NCBI RefSeq assembly: GCF_000369525.1
Contig: NZ_KB850072.1
Coordinates: forward strand, 928,760-992,759
Reading direction: 5' to 3'
From: Acinetobacter higginsii
Lineage (GTDB): Bacteria; Pseudomonadota; Gammaproteobacteria; Pseudomonadales; Moraxellaceae
Length of the DNA stretch: 64,000 nucleotides
Shown: positions 8,727 through 17,402 of the stretch, piece by piece
Layout of the letters: each line of letters starts with the position of its first letter
Position numbering within the stretch: position 1 is the first letter of the stretch
Translations under genes and position numbers: made by a program
The notes under the pieces: model-generated
The model's database searches: none
Told to the model about the DNA's origin: nothing
Seen by the model: only the letters and a program-made list of their open reading frames with translations

Positions 8727-9540
8727 TTTCTTATTTGACGCGCCAAATATTGCAACGCCGCTCATGTTGGTTGATCTGGATGATACTTTATTCCAGACTC
8801 ATCGCCGTATTGTTCCCCAAGCTGACTTTAAAATGGTCACCACGGACAAACAGGGACAAGCATTGGCGTATATGAACCCGATTCAGCAGCACTTTGTGCA
8901 GTGGTTGTTGCATAGTACACATTTGATTCCCGTCACAGCACGAAGTGCAGAGGCATTGTCTCGGGTCCATTTACCTTTTCAGTATGGAGCAGTCTGTTCT
9001 CATGGCGGTACGGTACTGAATGCAGATTTCAGTGTAAATCTGGATTGGCATGCACAGATGCAACATGCATTGGCCCCTTATCAAGCACGGCAACAGGCTT
9101 TGATTGAGGTGGTACAGCAACAGGCAACCCATTTTGGTTCTATCCGTACTTGGGTGGTCGAAGAGCAAGGTTTAGGTTTATACGTGGTGGCCAAGCAAAA
9201 TACCGAAAATGATAATCCTTATGCACCGAATTTCTTACCAGAACTATTAAATAGCTTAAGTCCAGATGTATTAGACGGGTTCTATTTTCATTTAAATGGC
9301 AATAATTTGGCTTTGATTCCCGAACCTGTAAGCAAAGCCAATGCAGCCCGTTTTTTATTGCAACAGTTTGCGTCTCAACAACGTCCGATTCTCGGTTTTG
9401 GCGATAGTTTATCCGATGTAGAGTTTTTGAATCTATGTCATTGGTGGGGCATGCCGAACCACAGTCAATTGAATCGTTGGGTAAAACATAATTTGACGCA
9501 GCAATATAAACAAGAAGGATATTATGGCGATTATCAATAA
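8719..9540 (+). CDS. HAD-superfamily hydrolase of the Ter biosynthetic block
   Basis: About 273 residues. HAD motif I is LVDLDDTLF near residue 17, with the nucleophile and acid aspartates present. Motif II is the threonine of PVTARSAEAL near residue 73, and motif IV is GFGDSLSDVEF near residue 226. The insert between them fits a Cof-like sugar- or nucleotide-phosphate phosphatase. In this setting it would dephosphorylate the product of the neighbouring PRTases. ATG 8719 is used; GTG 8713 is an in-frame alternative. The gene overlaps both neighbours by several bases, showing a tightly packed operon. Confidence 0.84.
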   Translation: MTNFLFDAPNIATPLMLVDLDDTLFQTHRRIVPQADFKMVTTDKQGQALAYMNPIQQHFVQWLLHSTHLIPVTARSAEALSRVHLPFQYGAVCSHGGTVLNADFSVNLDWHAQMQHALAPYQARQQALIEVVQQQATHFGSIRTWVVEEQGLGLYVVAKQNTENDNPYAPNFLPELLNSLSPDVLDGFYFHLNGNNLALIPEPVSKANAARFLLQQFASQQRPILGFGDSLSDVEFLNLCHWWGMPNHSQLNRWVKHNLTQQYKQEGYYGDYQ

Positions 9541-10675
9541 AGATAAAGCAAATGAGTTAATTTTAAAACAAGGGTTTAGTGGTAGTTATCAATCAGAACA
9601 AGTGACTTTTTTACTTAAACGGACGCATATTGAACCAACCGATACCATCGAAAAAGAACGCCTGATTCAATCGGGCGAAAAGCATTATTCGCAAATGATC
9701 AGTTTGGAGAGTGCACCGACCGAACGCCATTTACAGTTATTTGAACAGGCCATGCAGCAAGGGCAACAGCGTTTGGCCCAAGAAGTTCAGCAGTTGGCAC
9801 AAAGCTTGGTTGCACAATTCAAGGAGCCAATTGTATTGGTGAGCTTTGTACGTGCGGGTGTACCCTTAGGTGTACTGCTTTATCATGCGATACAGGATTT
9901 AGGCTGTGACTGTGTACATTATGGCATCAGTATTATTCGAGACCGTGGCATCGATTTTGCTGCCTTGGAAACCATTATTGCTAAACATGGACACCAATCG
10001 CTTGTATTTGTGGATGGTTGGACGGGGAAAGGCGCGATTCGCCAAGAATTACAACGTAGTTTAGGCGATGATGCTCGTTTTGCAGGGCGACCTTTACCGT
10101 TGGTGGTCTTGTCGGATATTGCAGGGTGCGCATGGTTGGCGGCCAGTGGTGATGATTGGCTGATTCCATCTGGTATTTTGGGTTCGACTATTTCGGGTCT
10201 TATTTCCCGCAGTATTTGTGAAGGTGAAACCTTGAGTGCCGAGGAAATCAATGCCGAGAATATCGATCAATGGCATCGCTGTATCGAATATAGCCATTTA
10301 AAAGAATTTGATATTTCGCAGCAGTTTATTCAGCGCATCAACCAGATTCGCACCCACCTTAATCCACAACCCAATGCAGTCTGGGCGGAAACTCAACAAC
10401 AAGCACAACAAGATCAAAGCCAGCAGGTGGTACAGAAACTGGCTCAAGAATACGACATTCAAAATATTAATCGGATAAAACCGAGTATTGCTGAAGCAAC
10501 CCGAGCGATTTTAAGACGAGTACCTGATCTGGTCTTGCTTCGCGATGCTGATGATGCTGATACCCGTTTATTACGTTATTTAACGCAAGTCACAGAGACA
10601 CCTGTACAAGTAGTCGGTGATCAAATTGCGCCGTATAGAGCGATTACATTGATTCAAAAATTGGGGAAAGGATAA
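9524..10675 (+). CDS. StiP-type PRTase-like protein with C-terminal Pelota-like domain
   Basis: 383 residues. The N-terminal region matches the family called cysteine protease StiP in many annotations (GFSGSYQ, VTFLLKRT). However it carries PRTase-like loops, VSFVRAGVPLG near residue 107 and VFVDGWTGKGA near residue 162, so a transferase role is more plausible than proteolysis. The last 65 residues (from about RIKPSIAEATR) form a Pelota/L7Ae-like RNA-binding fold ending in a predicted Rossmann-like strand pattern. In Ter islands this is the second PRTase of the metabolite pathway. Its start lies inside the HAD gene, with AGAAGGA as ribosome site. Confidence 0.84.
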   Translation: MAIINKDKANELILKQGFSGSYQSEQVTFLLKRTHIEPTDTIEKERLIQSGEKHYSQMISLESAPTERHLQLFEQAMQQGQQRLAQEVQQLAQSLVAQFKEPIVLVSFVRAGVPLGVLLYHAIQDLGCDCVHYGISIIRDRGIDFAALETIIAKHGHQSLVFVDGWTGKGAIRQELQRSLGDDARFAGRPLPLVVLSDIAGCAWLAASGDDWLIPSGILGSTISGLISRSICEGETLSAEEINAENIDQWHRCIEYSHLKEFDISQQFIQRINQIRTHLNPQPNAVWAETQQQAQQDQSQQVVQKLAQEYDIQNINRIKPSIAEATRAILRRVPDLVLLRDADDADTRLLRYLTQVTETPVQVVGDQIAPYRAITLIQKLGKG

Positions 10676-10679
10676 TTTT

Positions 10680-11561
10680 ATGTTATCTGCATTATCTTTA
10701 GGGGCAACATTATATATGCCTGCCACGCGTCCAGACTTATGGGCTGTGGTGAAGGGTGAAAAATATCCAGAGTTGCGTTCTCTGGTGATTTGTCTGGAAG
10801 ATGCAATCACTGAACAGGAGATCGCATTTGCCAAACAAAATCTCAAACAGTTATTGCAGCAAATCCAACAGCAACAGCGCCTTGAACAACATCCGAAAGT
10901 GTTTATTCGCCCTCGTCATATTGCGATGGCTGCTGAATTGGCAGAATGGCAAGAAATCACCGCTTTAGATGGCATGGTATTGCCGAAATTTGGTTTAGCC
11001 AGCTTTAAGCAATGGCTTAGCGTTCTTCCTCCAGAACTTCATTATATGCCTACGCTTGAAACAGCTGATAGTTTTGATATGGGGCAAATGAAAGAACTGA
11101 GAGAGGCCTTGCCTGAATTTCATAAAGTGTTGGTGCTTCGGATTGGGGGCAATGATTTACTCAATTGTTTAGCTTTGCGCCGCCCAAGTGATATGACCTT
11201 ATACCAAACGCCTATCGGCACACTCATTGCAAATCTAGCAGGTCAGTTTTTACCTTATGGTTTTGCACTGAGCGCACCTGTCTGTGAGCATTTTAGTCAG
11301 GTGAAATTGTTGCAGGATGAATTATATCTGGATTTACAGCATGGTTTATCGGGTAAAACCGTGATTCATCCTGCACAGATCTCGATTGTGCATCAGGCTT
11401 ATCAGGTCAATGAAATTGAGTTAAAACAAGCGCAGGGTATTTTACAGGATGGCAGCAAAGCTGTATTTGCCTGTCATGGCAGTATGCTTGAACCCGCAAC
11501 CCATCGTCGTTGGGCGGAACGGATTTTAGAACGGGCAAAAGTGTTTGGGCTAAAAGTATAA
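10680..11561 (+). CDS. HpcH/HpaI (CitE-like) aldolase/lyase
   Basis: 293 residues with the CitE/HpcH TIM-barrel signatures: LYMPATRPDLW near the start, VICLEDAI (acidic metal ligand) near residue 40, KVFIRPRH near 75, LRIGGNDLLN near 155 and KTVIHPAQI near 230. The fold cleaves or forms carbon-carbon bonds of CoA-thioesters or 2-oxo acids with a divalent metal. No CoA-ligase subunits are encoded nearby, so citrate lyase itself is unlikely. It begins 5 bases after the previous stop and closes the five-gene biosynthetic block. Confidence 0.83.
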   Translation: MLSALSLGATLYMPATRPDLWAVVKGEKYPELRSLVICLEDAITEQEIAFAKQNLKQLLQQIQQQQRLEQHPKVFIRPRHIAMAAELAEWQEITALDGMVLPKFGLASFKQWLSVLPPELHYMPTLETADSFDMGQMKELREALPEFHKVLVLRIGGNDLLNCLALRRPSDMTLYQTPIGTLIANLAGQFLPYGFALSAPVCEHFSQVKLLQDELYLDLQHGLSGKTVIHPAQISIVHQAYQVNEIELKQAQGILQDGSKAVFACHGSMLEPATHRRWAERILERAKVFGLKV

Positions 11562-11585
11562 AATCAAAAAATATAGGAATAATCG

Positions 11586-12785
11586 ATGCAACAACTGATT
11601 ACAGGAGCCAATTTGGCATTGAGCCAGTCACAGTGCCAAGTGAAAATTAAAACTACATTAGCGGCGCATATCGGTTTAGATGTCACCGCCTATGTCTTGA
11701 ATGCTCAGGCGAAAGTTCGTGGTGATGCGGACATGATTTTTTATGGGCAAAAGCAGACACCGAACCGTAGTGTGGAATTGGTCGAGGCAACCACAAAAGC
11801 ACCGTATATCGCACAATTCAATCTGAACACTCAATTATTCGATGCGGATATCAGCAAGCTTGCGATGTGTGCAACGATTGATGGGCAAGGTGCAATCAAT
11901 GCGATTCAAGATATTCAGATTGAATTATGGGAAAACGGACAGCTCACGGCAACAGCAACGGTAAAAAGTGCAGAAAAGACTGAAAAAGCACTGATTTTGG
12001 CCGAAGTTTATCGTCATAAAGATCAGTGGAAATTCCGCTTTGTCAATCAGGGGTTCAATGGTGGTTTACAACCGCTAGCTGAGCATTTTGGCGTAGAAAT
12101 TAGTGATCAAGCTGCAACGCCTGAGCCAGTGCCTCAACCTGTACCTACGCCAGCACCTCAGCCTAAGATTAATTTAAGCAAAATTACCTTAGATAAACGC
12201 AATAGCCAGATTAATTTACAGAAACAGGCTCACGGTTTTGGTGAGATTAAAATTAATCTGAATTGGAACCAACGGACTCAACAAGCTCAGTCAGCTGGTT
12301 TCTTTAAAAAGCTGCTCAACCAAAATCAAGGTATTGATCTGGATTTGGGTTGCCTATTCGAGATGCAAGATGGTAGCAAATCGGTGATTCAGGCTTTAGG
12401 TAATCGATTTGGTGATTTTAACGGCTTCCCCTTTATCCAACTTTCTGCGGATGACCGTACTGGTGCATTAACAGAGGGTGAGTGGCTCAGAATTAATGGA
12501 CAGCACTGGTCGCAGATTCGCCGTGTAGTGTTGTTTGCCTTTATTTATGAAGGTGTCCCGAACTGGGCTGAAACAGATGCTGTGGTCACCATTTATGTTC
12601 CAGATCAACCACCGATTGAAATCCGTTTAACTGAAGGGCAGCCTTTGGGGATGTGTGGAATTGTTGAATTGGTGAATCAAGGCGGTAGTATTCAAGTACA
12701 ACGTCATGTGCGCTATGTACCTGGACATCGGGAGTTGGACCAAGCCTTTGGTTTTGGTCTGCGCTGGGTTGCAGGCAGTAAATAA
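11586..12785 (+). CDS. terA: TerA-like protein with two TerD-type domains
   Basis: 399 residues in two parts joined by a proline-rich linker (PEPVPQPVPTPAPQP) near residues 180-195. The first is a TerD-like domain in which the usual GDN...GDGDDE calcium loop is missing. The second is the TerA-specific domain (ISADDRTGALTEGEWLRI-like region near residue 290). Length and architecture fit TerA of tellurite-resistance plasmids (about 385 residues). It starts a run of TerD-family genes and lies 24 bases after the CitE-like gene. The symbol rests on architecture and gene order, not on an alignment. Confidence 0.75.
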   Translation: MQQLITGANLALSQSQCQVKIKTTLAAHIGLDVTAYVLNAQAKVRGDADMIFYGQKQTPNRSVELVEATTKAPYIAQFNLNTQLFDADISKLAMCATIDGQGAINAIQDIQIELWENGQLTATATVKSAEKTEKALILAEVYRHKDQWKFRFVNQGFNGGLQPLAEHFGVEISDQAATPEPVPQPVPTPAPQPKINLSKITLDKRNSQINLQKQAHGFGEIKINLNWNQRTQQAQSAGFFKKLLNQNQGIDLDLGCLFEMQDGSKSVIQALGNRFGDFNGFPFIQLSADDRTGALTEGEWLRINGQHWSQIRRVVLFAFIYEGVPNWAETDAVVTIYVPDQPPIEIRLTEGQPLGMCGIVELVNQGGSIQVQRHVRYVPGHRELDQAFGFGLRWVAGSK

Positions 12786-12888
12786 AGTTGATATTTAATG
12801 ATGTATTAGATAACAACAATTTCGATATCTATGTAGACGTCATTAAGACCATTGAATTTTAAGTGTTCAAACGAGGAGAAAAAACAAA

Positions 12889-13467
12889 ATGGCAATTAGT
12901 TTAAATAAAGGTGGAAATTTATCCCTAAGTAAAACAGATCCAAATTTAGTTCGTATTTTAATTGGATTGGGCTGGGATGAGCGTGCGACTGATGGCGCAG
13001 CATTTGACTTGGATGCGAGTGCATTCTTATTAACCTCAACAGGTAAAGTACGTGGTGATCACGACTTTATTTTCTACAACCAACTTAAATCTCAAGATGG
13101 TTCAGTCGAGCACACGGGTGACAACCGTTCAGGTCAAGGCGATGGTGATGATGAAACCTTATTGGTTGATCTGTCAAAAGTCTCACCTGAAATTGAAAAA
13201 ATTGCGATTACCGTGACCATTCATGATGCACAAGCACGTGGTCAGAATTTTGGTCAGATTGCCAATGCCTTTATTCGTGTTGTGAACCAAGACACCAATG
13301 TAGAAGTGGTTCGTTTTGATTTGGCAGAAGATTATTCGACTGAAACTGCCATGGTGTTTGGCGAGGTTTATCGCCACAATGGCGAATGGAAATTTAAAGC
13401 CGTTGGTCAAGGCTATGCTGGTGGGCTTGCTGCAATGTGCCAACAATATGGTATTCAGGTCGGCTAA
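12889..13467 (+). CDS. terD: TerD-family calcium-binding stress protein
   Basis: 192 residues, the standard TerD length. It starts [13 protein letters not shown] and keeps both calcium-site elements: [11 protein letters not shown] near residue 44 and [13 protein letters not shown] near residue 79. The C-terminal [15 protein letters not shown] block is also typical. It is very similar to the protein at 14685, and the pair flank the DUF475 membrane gene. A GAGGAG ribosome site lies before ATG 12889, and the 103-base gap after the TerA gene may hold an internal promoter. Assignment as terD rather than terE is arbitrary between the two copies. Confidence 0.88.
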   Translation: MAISLNKGGNLSLSKTDPNLVRILIGLGWDERATDGAAFDLDASAFLLTSTGKVRGDHDFIFYNQLKSQDGSVEHTGDNRSGQGDGDDETLLVDLSKVSPEIEKIAITVTIHDAQARGQNFGQIANAFIRVVNQDTNVEVVRFDLAEDYSTETAMVFGEVYRHNGEWKFKAVGQGYAGGLAAMCQQYGIQVG

Positions 13468-13526
13468 GGTTCTCATTTCAACACATAAATGATGAATAGC
13501 TTAAAGCTGTTTAGAAAAGGAAAAAA

Positions 13527-14597
13527 ATGAAACATTTTCGTTTCTCAATTATTTTTACCGTAATCTGTTTAGGGTTATCAGCATGGTGGGGCTTTACGCA
13601 TGGCCCAAATGCTGGTTTCTCGATGATGCTTAAAGTTTTATTGATTACGACAGTACTAGCGGTCATGGAAGTATCCCTGTCTTTTGATAATGCTGTTGTC
13701 AATGCATCAGTACTCAGAAACTGGGACGAGTTCTGGAAAAAACTATTTCTTACCGTTGGTATTTTAGTTGCTGTATTTGGTATGCGTTTAATCTTCCCAC
13801 TCTTAATTGTTGGTGTAACCGCTGACATGGGAATGATTGAGGTTGCGAAACTGGCATTGAATGATCCAAAAACTTATTCAGAAAAGTTACTTGCACATCA
13901 TGCTGAAATTGCAGCCTTTGGTGGGATGTTCCTACTGTTGGTGTTCTTAAACTTCTTGTTTGATGATGGTAAAGATACGCACTGGTTCCATTGGCTGGAA
14001 ACCCATTTATCGAATCTAGCAAATATTCCTGCGATGTCAGTATTCGTGTCACTGATTGCTTTACTGACTATGGCTGCTTTTGTACCTGAGCAACAAAAAC
14101 TGATTGTGATTGTCGCGGGGATCTGGGGCATCGTGGTTTATATCGGTGTACAGGTATTGGGTCATTTGCTTGAAGGCAGCAGCGAAGATGATGAAGCCGA
14201 TGAAAAACCAGTTACTGGTACTTCAAGTAATATCGTCAAAGCAGGTATTGGTGGTTTCCTTTACCTCGAGGTATTAGATGCTTCGTTTAGTTTTGATGGT
14301 GTGATTGGTGCATTTGCGATCACAAGTGATGTGGTTGTGATTATGCTCGGTCTGGCCATTGGTGCAATGTTTGTCCGTTCGATGACGATTTATTTAGTTG
14401 AGAAAGGCACACTAGAAGCATTTATCTATCTGGAGCATGGCGCACATTATGCGATTGGTGCTTTAGCTGCAATTATGCTTTATACCGGAACAGGTGGTCA
14501 TGTGCCTGAAGTTGTAACAGGCTTGATTGGTATTGCATTCATTATTTGGGCTGTATTATCTTCAATTGCTTACAGTAAACAACAAACACAAGCTTGA
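13527..14597 (+). CDS. TerC-like DUF475 integral membrane protein
   Basis: 356 residues with about eight or nine hydrophobic segments. The two acidic membrane motifs EVSLSFDNAVVNA near residue 50 and EVLDASFSFDGVIGAFA near residue 250 are the repeated E...SFDN/D signatures of the TerC superfamily, in the DUF475 version. TerC-superfamily proteins export metal ions, manganese in some studied bacteria, and are the membrane part of Ter systems. A cytosolic loop after about residue 210 is rich in Asp and Glu (SSEDDEADE). The AAAAGG ribosome site precedes ATG 13527. The ion handled here is not predictable. Confidence 0.85.
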   Translation: MKHFRFSIIFTVICLGLSAWWGFTHGPNAGFSMMLKVLLITTVLAVMEVSLSFDNAVVNASVLRNWDEFWKKLFLTVGILVAVFGMRLIFPLLIVGVTADMGMIEVAKLALNDPKTYSEKLLAHHAEIAAFGGMFLLLVFLNFLFDDGKDTHWFHWLETHLSNLANIPAMSVFVSLIALLTMAAFVPEQQKLIVIVAGIWGIVVYIGVQVLGHLLEGSSEDDEADEKPVTGTSSNIVKAGIGGFLYLEVLDASFSFDGVIGAFAITSDVVVIMLGLAIGAMFVRSMTIYLVEKGTLEAFIYLEHGAHYAIGALAAIMLYTGTGGHVPEVVTGLIGIAFIIWAVLSSIAYSKQQTQA

Positions 14598-14606
14598 TAA
14601 AAATGT

Positions 14607-14634
14607 ATGGATACATCATTTATATGATGTCCAT
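14607..14634 (+). other. Bulged hairpin between the DUF475 and terE-like genes
   Basis: The arms ATGG and ACATCAT pair with ATGATGT and CCAT, with a two-base bulge and a 4-base loop. No U-run follows, so it is not a simple terminator. It may be a processing or stabilising element that sets apart the highly expressed downstream TerD message. Confidence 0.35.
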
Positions 14635-14684
14635 GATTCAAATGAAATAAACAATGAGTTGAAATTTAATAAGGAGAAACTCGA

Positions 14685-15260
14685 ATGGCAATTAGTTTAA
14701 CCAAAGGCGGCAACGTTAGCTTAACCAAAGAAGCGCCTGGTATTACAAAAACAACTGTTGGTTTAGGTTGGAATCCTCGCGTAACTGATGGTGCTGCATT
14801 TGACCTAGATGCAATTGCATTTTTAGTCAATGAAGGTGGTAAGGTTCGTGCTGATAATGACTTTATTTTCTTTAATAACTTAAAGTCATCTGATGGTTCT
14901 GTGGTTCACAATGGTGATAACCGTACAGGCGAAGGCGATGGTGATGACGAAACCCTAAGTATCGATTTAAGCAAAGTTCCAGCTGACGTTGCAAAAGTGA
15001 TCTTTGCGGTTACGATTTATGATGGTCAAACCCGTAACCAAAACTTTGGTCAAGTTGCGAATGCCTACATTCGTGTAATTAACGATGCGGGGGGTACTGA
15101 AATTGCACGTTATGACTTGTCTGAAGACAGCAGCACTGAAACTGCAATGATCTTTGGTGAACTTTATAAACACGGTAGCGAGTGGAAATTCCGCGCAATC
15201 GGTCAAGGTTTTGCTGGTGGCTTAGGGCCATTAGCCGCTTCTTATGGTGTTTCTGTTTAA
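14685..15260 (+). CDS. terE: TerD/TerE-family calcium-binding stress protein
   Basis: 191 residues, starting [13 protein letters not shown]. The calcium-site elements [11 protein letters not shown] near residue 44 and [13 protein letters not shown] near residue 79 are intact, as is the closing [14 protein letters not shown]. It is a close paralogue of the copy at 12889, and gene order (TerA, TerD, TerC-like, this gene, TerF-like) supports calling it terE. A strong AAGGAG ribosome site lies before ATG 14685. A factor-independent terminator follows at once, so this gene ends the main island transcript. Confidence 0.87.
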   Translation: MAISLTKGGNVSLTKEAPGITKTTVGLGWNPRVTDGAAFDLDAIAFLVNEGGKVRADNDFIFFNNLKSSDGSVVHNGDNRTGEGDGDDETLSIDLSKVPADVAKVIFAVTIYDGQTRNQNFGQVANAYIRVINDAGGTEIARYDLSEDSSTETAMIFGELYKHGSEWKFRAIGQGFAGGLGPLAASYGVSV

Positions 15261-15272
15261 GATGTCTGTGGG

Positions 15273-15302
15273 AGATAGTGTTTAGGCACTATCTTCTTTT
15301 TC
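15273..15302 (+). terminator. Factor-independent terminator after terE
   Basis: Arms AGATAGTG (15273-15280) and CACTATCT (15287-15294) enclose a 6-base loop and are followed by TCTTTTTC. It separates the main island transcript from the TerF-like unit. Confidence 0.8.
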
Positions 15303-15339
15303 GATATTTATAAATGATAAAAATAGGTTATTCCTGAAT

Positions 15340-16638
15340 ATGTTGAATTTAGTTCGCGGACAAAAAATAAAATTAAATGATGTTTTACAGGGGCAATCCT
15401 CTTTTTATATCCAGATTCAATATCAAGCCGCTTTTGATTTAGATATCGCCAGTTTTGGGCTTGATCCGCAGTATCGTTTGAGTGATGAGCGATACATGAC
15501 CTTTTATAATCAGCCTGAAACGCCATGCCAAGCGGTTCGTCTGATTGAAAATCACAATAAATGCAGCCGTTTTTTAGTTGATTCTGCAAAACTACCTGCA
15601 AATATTCAACATCTGGTTTTGACCGCTGCAATTGATGGACAGAATGTCATGTCGCAATTACAGCAAGCGACGATTCAAATTCTTAACTTGCAGTTACAGC
15701 CGATTGCTGAACTGAAGTTAGATGGCAGCATCTTTGATCAAGAACGTGCCACCATGCTGATTGAGATTTATCGAAAAGAAGGTATTTGGCGTTTAGCAGC
15801 CATTGGACAAGGCTTTAATGCAGGGCTTGCCGCGTTAATTCAACATTTTGGTGGAGAAGTTGCCGAAGAGCCGACAGTACAACAGCCGACACCTGCAGCA
15901 CCACAATCGAATATCGATTTAAAGAAAAAATTATCTTTGCAAAAGGCCGAAAAAACGGGCAATGCATCCATTATCGATCTGACCAAAAAATCACTGGTCC
16001 AACTGGAAAAGAAAAATTTACTGGGCGTAACCGCTCGCGTAGCCTTGGTATTAGATGCATCTGGCTCAATGGATGGGCAATATCGCCGTGGTGATGTGCA
16101 AAAGGTGGTGAATCGCTTAATGCCACTGGCCATTCATTTTGATGATGATGGCAGTTTTGAATGTTGGGCTTTTGCCGCTAAAACGACACAACTGGATGAT
16201 GTGACGCTCGACAATGTCAATGATTTCATTAATACCACCCAACGTGGCTGGAAAAACTGGCAAGTGGGGGCACGTTATAATGAGGAAATTCCAGCAATTG
16301 AAGCTGTGATTAACTATTTCCAAAAATTCAAAGATCAAATTCCGACTTATGTTTTATTTATTTCGGATGGTGGCGTGGGCAGCCGTCGACAAATGCAGAA
16401 AATATTATCCCAAGCGGCCAAACTGCCTATTTTCTGGCAATTTGTCGGGATTGGCGGGCGAGATTATGGTGCACTAGAAAAGCTGGATGAAATGTCAGGT
16501 CGAATTGTCGATAACTGTAATTTCTTTAGTTTGGACCGCATTGATAGTGTTTCAGATGAACGTTTATATGAATTGTTATTACAAGAATTCCCTGATTGGT
16601 TAATCGCTGCGAAGCAACATCAGATTGTTAGAAATTAA
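15340..16638 (+). CDS. terF: TerF-like protein: TerD-type domain plus VWA domain
   Basis: 432 residues. Residues 1-170 are a TerD-type domain (AFDLDIASFGL) lacking the GDN...GDGDDE acidic loop. A linker with QQPTPAAPQ follows. The C-terminal part is a VWA domain with LVLDASGSMDG near residue 233 and LFISDGGVG near residue 340. This fusion and length fit TerF (about 410 residues) of tellurite clusters. It links the two main fold types of the island in one chain. Ribosome-site match before ATG 15340 is weak. It heads a three-gene unit after a terminator, so it may have its own promoter in 15303-15339 or depend on read-through. Confidence 0.82.
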   Translation: MLNLVRGQKIKLNDVLQGQSSFYIQIQYQAAFDLDIASFGLDPQYRLSDERYMTFYNQPETPCQAVRLIENHNKCSRFLVDSAKLPANIQHLVLTAAIDGQNVMSQLQQATIQILNLQLQPIAELKLDGSIFDQERATMLIEIYRKEGIWRLAAIGQGFNAGLAALIQHFGGEVAEEPTVQQPTPAAPQSNIDLKKKLSLQKAEKTGNASIIDLTKKSLVQLEKKNLLGVTARVALVLDASGSMDGQYRRGDVQKVVNRLMPLAIHFDDDGSFECWAFAAKTTQLDDVTLDNVNDFINTTQRGWKNWQVGARYNEEIPAIEAVINYFQKFKDQIPTYVLFISDGGVGSRRQMQKILSQAAKLPIFWQFVGIGGRDYGALEKLDEMSGRIVDNCNFFSLDRIDSVSDERLYELLLQEFPDWLIAAKQHQIVRN

Positions 16639-16650
16639 AAGGAATAAATA

Positions 16651-17370
16651 ATGGCACAGTTTAGCTTAGTTGGTTCACCAGAACCGTTCCTGCATGTATC
16701 CATGCGCCGTGGCGACAAAATCTATTGCGAAAGTAATGCCATGGTGATGATGGAAGCGCCTTTGGAGTTAAAAGGGCGTTTGCAAGGTGGCTTAATGCAA
16801 TCCCTATTACGTCGTTTTGCCAATGATGAATCGTTGTTTCAGCAGCATATTGAAGCTGTACGCGGTGATGGTGACTGTCTGTTATCCGCAGCGTTGGATG
16901 GGGATATGCAGATTTTGGATGTCGGTGCGACGCAGTATTTGCTGAGTGATGGGGCTTTCGTGGCGGCACATGACTCAGTTGAAGTCAAAGCTCGTTTAAA
17001 CAGCAGTCTGGGTGGTGCATTTTTTGGTAATACCGGTGGTTTTTTGGTGATGGAAACTAGCGGGCAAGGCCAAGTGGTGGTGTCTGGTTGTGGCACCTTG
17101 TTTGAGCTTGAAGTTGAACCAAACAAAGAAGTCATTATTGATAATGGACACGTGGTCTGTTGGGATTCACGCTTAAATTATAATTTATCCGTTTCTACTT
17201 CACAGAGTAGTGGCTTTCTTGGCAATTTGGTCAATAGTGTGACCAGTGGTGAAGGGATGGTGTTACGTTTTTCGGGCCAAGGTAAGGTGGTAATTTGTTC
17301 TCGAAACCGTAACAACTTCCTGCAATGGTTAACTTCGAAGTTAAACTTAAACCGTAATCAATCCAATTAA
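16651..17370 (+). CDS. AIM24-family protein
   Basis: 239 residues of the AIM24 (DUF124, TIGR00266-like) beta-rich fold. Recognisable parts are CESNAMVMMEAPLELKGRLQGG near the N-terminus (residues about 26-46), the central GGFLVMETSGQGQVVVSG near 128 and the second-half repeat SGEGMVLRFSGQGKVVICSR near 207. There is no signal peptide. The family's function is unknown in bacteria; the yeast relative affects mitochondrial inner-membrane organisation. In Ter islands it accompanies TerD and VWA genes. It starts 12 bases after the TerF-like gene and ends 32 bases before the last TerD gene. Confidence 0.82.
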   Translation: MAQFSLVGSPEPFLHVSMRRGDKIYCESNAMVMMEAPLELKGRLQGGLMQSLLRRFANDESLFQQHIEAVRGDGDCLLSAALDGDMQILDVGATQYLLSDGAFVAAHDSVEVKARLNSSLGGAFFGNTGGFLVMETSGQGQVVVSGCGTLFELEVEPNKEVIIDNGHVVCWDSRLNYNLSVSTSQSSGFLGNLVNSVTSGEGMVLRFSGQGKVVICSRNRNNFLQWLTSKLNLNRNQSN

Positions 17371-17402
17371 AACAATCATTTTTATCCAGAGGAGAAAAAT
17401 AC

